NCBI GenBank assembly: GCA_004298345.1
Contig: SCTV01000005.1
Location: forward strand, 1 to 15,345
DNA length: 15,345 nt
Reading direction: 5' to 3'
DNA from: Patescibacteria group bacterium
GTDB taxonomy: Bacteria > Patescibacteriota > Minisyncoccia > Phycocordibacterales > PALSA-1337
Notes under the pieces: model-generated
What the model was told of the DNA's origin: nothing
What the model saw: only the letters and a program-made list of their open reading frames with translations
Databases searched by the model: none
Shown: positions 11,874 through 15,345 of the stretch, piece after piece
Position numbering within the stretch: the stretch's first letter is position 1
Layout of the letters: each line of letters begins with the position of its first letter
Translations under genes and position numbers: made by a program

Positions 11874-12158
11874 TTATTCCTCTTCCTCATCACCTCGTCG
11901 TCTTTTGGGTTTCGTGAGAGTCCTTGCAAACCTTATCGCCCGTGCGCGGTCTTTTGGCTTGCTTTTGGGCCAGTTGGCAAGGATCTCTTCTGCGGTCGAA
12001 CCTTTGATTCTCTTGATGAAAAACCATCGGCCGTTGCAGATACCACATCCTTCGATATGGTCATCTAGATCACCGAGGACGACACCAGCCCTTTGGTTGG
12101 CAAGGTATTCCGCAAACTGTTCGTTGCTTAGACATTTGGAAAAGTCTGGTTTCGGCAT
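11874..12158 (-). CDS. Small zinc-finger protein of the anti-sigma (zf-HC2) type
   Basis: The 94-residue product has C9 and then H34-x3-C38-x2-C41. Together with CLSNEQFAEYLA and LDDHIEGCGIC, this is the HxxxCxxC pattern of zinc-binding anti-sigma factors (consensus like C-xx-E-x-LxxYLxGxL...HLxxCxxC). Unlike most of them it has no membrane segment. Instead, a short helical region (KGSTAEEILANWPKSKPKDRARAIRFARTL) and a tail of basic then acidic residues (KRRRGDEEEE) follow. No sigma factor gene is adjacent. It could be a soluble anti-sigma-like regulator or just a small zinc protein. It lies 65 bp after dnaE with its own promoter and terminator. Confidence 0.72.
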   Translation of the reverse strand: MPKPDFSKCLSNEQFAEYLANQRAGVVLGDLDDHIEGCGICNGRWFFIKRIKGSTAEEILANWPKSKPKDRARAIRFARTLTKPKRRRGDEEEE

Positions 12159-12204
12159 TTGTCGGCCCCCCAGTTGTTTGTTTGGTTGAGAACGTGCTTT
12201 TCTC

Positions 12205-12232
12205 AGAATACTCCTCTTTGAAACTATGTCAA
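12205..12232 (-). promoter_or_regulatory. Promoter of the zinc-finger gene, overlapping the end of dnaE
   Basis: Minus strand TTGACA (12232-12227), a 16-bp spacer and TATTCT (12210-12205). The -35 box encodes the last two residues of DnaE, directly before its stop codon. The predicted start near 12198 gives a leader of about 40 nt. Confidence 0.65.
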
Positions 12233-15200
12233 CTTCTTTATTTTTTCAGCGAGGAAGCTCACTTCGCCGTTGCGCAGAGAGACCTTGCCTTTGATAGCGA
12301 CACAGGATTCAGTGGCGAGGAAACTTTTTGCTTCGGCAAAGACACGAGGGAATACCACCACCTCAAGTGAGCCAGTAAAATCTGCGAGGCGGAGGAACAT
12401 CATGTTGTCACCTTTTTTAGTGGCGATGATTTTTGCTTCTTCTATAATACCCGCGAGCACCACTATCTGACCTTCTTTCGGAGCATCTTTGATGGTCTTT
12501 ATCACCACATCTCTTTTTGCAAACACATCACGGTATTTATCGAGTGGGTGGCCAGAGATATAGAGACCGAGGAGTTCTTTTTCCCAAATCAGTTTTTCGG
12601 CAGGAGAGGCTGGGGGGACTTCAACAAGACGTAGGGTCGGTACGCTCGAATGATCAGCCATGAGACCAAAAAGAGAGTCTTGATTGTCGGGCATTTTACC
12701 TTTTTCTTTGTTGTAGGCGAGGAGTTGTTCCATGTTGCCGAGCATCGAGCCTCGTTCACCAAAAGAATCCATCGCTCCAGCTTTCACGAGGGCCTCGAGA
12801 GATTTTTTATTTAAATTTTTGTCTTTGACTCGGTCGAGAAAATCAGCGAGGGATTTAAATTTACCTCCACGCTTTCTTTCTTCAATAATGGCGCTGGCGA
12901 TACCTTGGCCAAAGTTTTTGATTGTCACCAATCCAAAACGGATACGATCGGGATTTGCCGGCGTGTTGTCGCCTTTGACGATGGTAAACTGGCTAAAGCT
13001 TTCGTTGACATCCGGTGGCAAAACGGGGATCTCCATGCGTTTACATTCGGTGATAAATTCTGAAATTTTCTCTACATCTCCAGAGTCGGCAGTGAGCACG
13101 GCAGACATATAGATGGTGGGGAAATTAGCCTTCATGTATGCCGTCTGATAGGCGACACGACCGTACGAGGCAGCATGAGCTTTGTTGAATCCATACGCAG
13201 CAAAAGGTTCGATGAGTTTCCAGAGTGTGTCGGCTTTCTTCTCGCTCATACCGTTTTTTAAAAGTCCCTCGCGAAGTTTGCCTTTTTGCTCTTCCATTTC
13301 TTTTGGAATCTTTTTACCCATCGCCTTGCGGAGCTTGTCTGCCTCGAGCCACGAGTATCCACCGAGCTTGATCGCAATCATCATGACGTCGTCTTGATAG
13401 GTGATCACTCCGTATGATTGTGTCAAAATTTCTTTCATGCGCGGGTCGAGATATTTTACGAGTTCCGGATTGTGTTTTCGCTCGATGTACTGAGGGATAC
13501 ATTCCATCGGTCCTGGTCGATAGAGTGCCACCATCGCATTGATGTCGTGGATAGTACTCGGGCGAAGCTCTTTGAGAAATTTGGTCATGCCGGCGCCATT
13601 GAGCTGGAAAAGTCCAGCAGTTTCTCCCTTTGCAAGCATGGCAAAAGTTTTTGCATCTTCGAGGGGCACGTTTTCGATATCAACATCTATATTTTCAATC
13701 TTTTTTACACGCTCGACGGCATCAGCGAGGATGGAGAGGTTTTTGATACCGAGAAAGTCAAATTTGAGAAGACCAGCATCTTCGACGGCGTGCATGTCAA
13801 ATTGGGTGATGATTTTATTTTCACCTTTGGTATCATACTGAAGCGAAGTAAAATCGGTCAGTGGCCTTGGAGCAATCACCACGCCGGCAGCATGGACAGA
13901 GATATGTCGAGCACAACCTTCAATCTTTTTTGCCATGTCGATAATCTTTTTGACATCAGCTTCTTTTTCATAAATTTCTTTGAGCTCGGCCACTTCTTCT
14001 ATAGCACGGTCGATAGTCATTGGAAAACCTTGAGCACCCATAGGTATTAATTTAGAAATACGGTCTCCGACGTCATACGGGAATCCCATCGCTCGTGCCA
14101 CATCGCGCACGGCTCCGCGGGCTGCCATCGTACCAAAAGTACCTATCTGGGCCACACGATCAGCGCCATATTTTTTCTTGGCATACTCAATCATTTCGTC
14201 TCGGCGGTTGTCGGCATAGTCCATGTCGATATCCGGTGCCGACGGTCGTTCGGGATTCAAAAATCGCTCAAAGGGGAGCTTGTACTCGATCGGATTTACA
14301 TTGGTAATTCCTGCAAGGTAGGTGACCATAGAGCCTGCCACCGAACCTCGAATGGTGGTGAGGATGTGATTGTCGTGAGCAAAGTGAAGTAGGTCAGACA
14401 CCACGAGAAAGTACGGGGCGTAACCCTTTGCTTTGATGACCGAGAGTTCGTATTCAACGCGTTTTTCTACTTCATCAGTTTTTTCAACTTTTCTTTTTGG
14501 GAGACCTTCGTACACAAGTCGACGGAGCTCATCGTCATAAGAAAGACCGCTCGGTACTTTATAGTCAGGGAAGACCCATTTGCCGAGCTCGAGCTCTAGG
14601 TTGCAGAAGTTCGCAATTTTTACTGTATTTTCGATAGCATCCGGTTCATCTTTAAACAGCGTTTCCATTTCTTCTCCCGATAGGAAGGAAAAATTTTCGT
14701 CATCATTGTCCGAGATGCGGTCAGAGACATCACCATGAGTGTTTACAAGCATCAGAGTATCTCGAGCCGACCTGTCGCTGGCATTTATATAATAGACATC
14801 GTGTGCGGCGACTATGGGGGTATTGGTTTCGCGAGCGAGTTTCAAGAGCTGTTGCATGAGGGCTTCGTGACCGTCGATTTCAGGATGATGGGTGATTTCG
14901 ATAAAGAAGTTTTCTACACCGTACATTTTTTTGTACCAGGTTATTTTTGCCTTAGCTTTTTCGACATCACGATTTTTTAGGGCGAGACTAACTTCGCTAG
15001 AAAAAGACGGGGCGATAGCGACGAGACCTTGTGGATGTGTTTCGATGAGCTCGGTGTCGATGCGGGGTTTATAGTAGAAACCTTCGAGGTGTGATTTGGT
15101 GACAAGTTGGATGAGATTTTTGTAGCCCTCGAGATTTTTGGCGAGTAAGATGAGGCGAGCACGACGGTTGTCGACGCCGGCCTGCATGTCTTTTCGGGTG

Positions 15201-15345
15201 CGCACAGCGACATACGCATCGATACCGATGATAGGCTTTATTTCAGCTTTTTTGCAGGCTTTATAAAACTCAATAGCACCGTAGAGATTACCCGCATCAG
15301 TGAGTGCAAGTGCGGTTTGCCCTTGTTTTTTGGCTGTTTTTACGA
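12224..15345 (-). CDS. dnaE: DNA polymerase III alpha subunit (partial, N-terminus beyond window)
   Basis: The visible 1039 residues of the replicative polymerase lack only the first few dozen residues. A PHP domain is followed by the PolIII fingers and palm with RGSVAGS, the catalytic pair in PDIDMDY (bases near 14216-14238), and LLKFDFLGIKNLSIL with the third catalytic aspartate. The helix-hairpin-helix part (AAYGFNKAHAASYGRVAYQTAYMKANFP) and a C-terminal OB domain (VVLAGIIEEAKIIATKKGDNMMFLRLADFTG) close the chain at KKLT, with no long clamp-loader tail. Several usual metal ligands of the PHP domain differ: LTDAG for LTDHG, GIDAYVA for a G-x-E-AYVA type, and AAHDVYY for ATNDVHY. PHP-based proofreading is therefore doubtful. 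No exonuclease domain of the PolC type is inserted. Confidence 0.97.
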   Translation of the reverse strand, partial: VKTAKKQGQTALALTDAGNLYGAIEFYKACKKAEIKPIIGIDAYVAVRTRKDMQAGVDNRRARLILLAKNLEGYKNLIQLVTKSHLEGFYYKPRIDTELIETHPQGLVAIAPSFSSEVSLALKNRDVEKAKAKITWYKKMYGVENFFIEITHHPEIDGHEALMQQLLKLARETNTPIVAAHDVYYINASDRSARDTLMLVNTHGDVSDRISDNDDENFSFLSGEEMETLFKDEPDAIENTVKIANFCNLELELGKWVFPDYKVPSGLSYDDELRRLVYEGLPKRKVEKTDEVEKRVEYELSVIKAKGYAPYFLVVSDLLHFAHDNHILTTIRGSVAGSMVTYLAGITNVNPIEYKLPFERFLNPERPSAPDIDMDYADNRRDEMIEYAKKKYGADRVAQIGTFGTMAARGAVRDVARAMGFPYDVGDRISKLIPMGAQGFPMTIDRAIEEVAELKEIYEKEADVKKIIDMAKKIEGCARHISVHAAGVVIAPRPLTDFTSLQYDTKGENKIITQFDMHAVEDAGLLKFDFLGIKNLSILADAVERVKKIENIDVDIENVPLEDAKTFAMLAKGETAGLFQLNGAGMTKFLKELRPSTIHDINAMVALYRPGPMECIPQYIERKHNPELVKYLDPRMKEILTQSYGVITYQDDVMMIAIKLGGYSWLEADKLRKAMGKKIPKEMEEQKGKLREGLLKNGMSEKKADTLWKLIEPFAAYGFNKAHAASYGRVAYQTAYMKANFPTIYMSAVLTADSGDVEKISEFITECKRMEIPVLPPDVNESFSQFTIVKGDNTPANPDRIRFGLVTIKNFGQGIASAIIEERKRGGKFKSLADFLDRVKDKNLNKKSLEALVKAGAMDSFGERGSMLGNMEQLLAYNKEKGKMPDNQDSLFGLMADHSSVPTLRLVEVPPASPAEKLIWEKELLGLYISGHPLDKYRDVFAKRDVVIKTIKDAPKEGQIVVLAGIIEEAKIIATKKGDNMMFLRLADFTGSLEVVVFPRVFAEAKSFLATESCVAIKGKVSLRNGEVSFLAEKIKKLT

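Noticed and set aside
13418..14050. 210-residue plus-strand frame antisense to dnaE
   Set aside because: The sequence opposite is conserved PolIII alpha core including the catalytic region; the antisense product is Phe/His-rich and shows no domain.
1..15345. tRNA or rRNA genes
   Set aside because: I looked for T-loop (GGTTCRA) and cloverleaf signals in the gaps; GGTTCGGG at 3786 is part of the leader hairpin and lacks a tRNA fold around it.

Overview
The window looks like part of the chromosome of a Patescibacteria (Candidate Phyla Radiation) bacterium, probably of a Parcubacteria-type lineage. This is inferred from the style of HisRS, TypA, the compact TruB and a DnaE with a worn PHP domain, together with short proteins, single-gene transcription units and no operons of biosynthetic genes. 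No rRNA or other marker is present to prove it. Genes lie on both strands and most seem to have their own promoter.

Left part (1-5020). A membrane-anchored DsbA-like thioredoxin (5' part only) is divergent from a ZIP metal transporter. The transporter runs tail-to-tail into a DEDDy 3'-5' exonuclease, and the two stop codons overlap. Next come a small ArsP/DUF318-like membrane protein with a palindrome at its promoter, histidyl-tRNA synthetase (hisS), a small membrane protein behind a consensus promoter and a structured 119-nt leader, and the tRNA pseudouridine-55 synthase truB, which carries a GC-rich perfect hairpin inside its coding sequence.

Middle part (5020-7868). A membrane-anchored four-cysteine zinc-ribbon protein of unknown function is followed by a 200-bp row of hairpins and the ribosome-associated GTPase typA/bipA. 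A 100-bp inverted-repeat element with 21-bp ends lies upstream of typA.

Accessory part (7869-11264, all minus strand). This holds a hotdog-fold thioesterase, an adenylate-kinase-like P-loop protein, a divergent LpxC-type deacetylase and a prephenate-dehydratase-like protein with an ACT domain. Each has its own promoter candidate or terminator, so this is a neighbourhood of single genes rather than an operon. An LpxC-fold enzyme and a lone PheA-like protein are unexpected in an organism thought to lack lipid A and aromatic amino acid synthesis. Both have substitutions at residues normally needed for catalysis.

Right part (11313-15345). An EVE-domain protein (modified-base reader) is divergent from the pheA-like gene. 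A short orphan anti-sigma-type zinc finger protein and the replicative DNA polymerase DnaE (C-terminal 1039 residues, running off the window) follow.

Two patterns cut across the genes. First, several start codons lie exactly 6 nt after an extended -10 box (TGnTAnnnT), which predicts leaderless mRNAs. Second, the intergenic spaces, and truB, contain perfect hairpins that repeatedly have an AGTA or TACT tetraloop, which may be a dispersed hairpin family of this genome.
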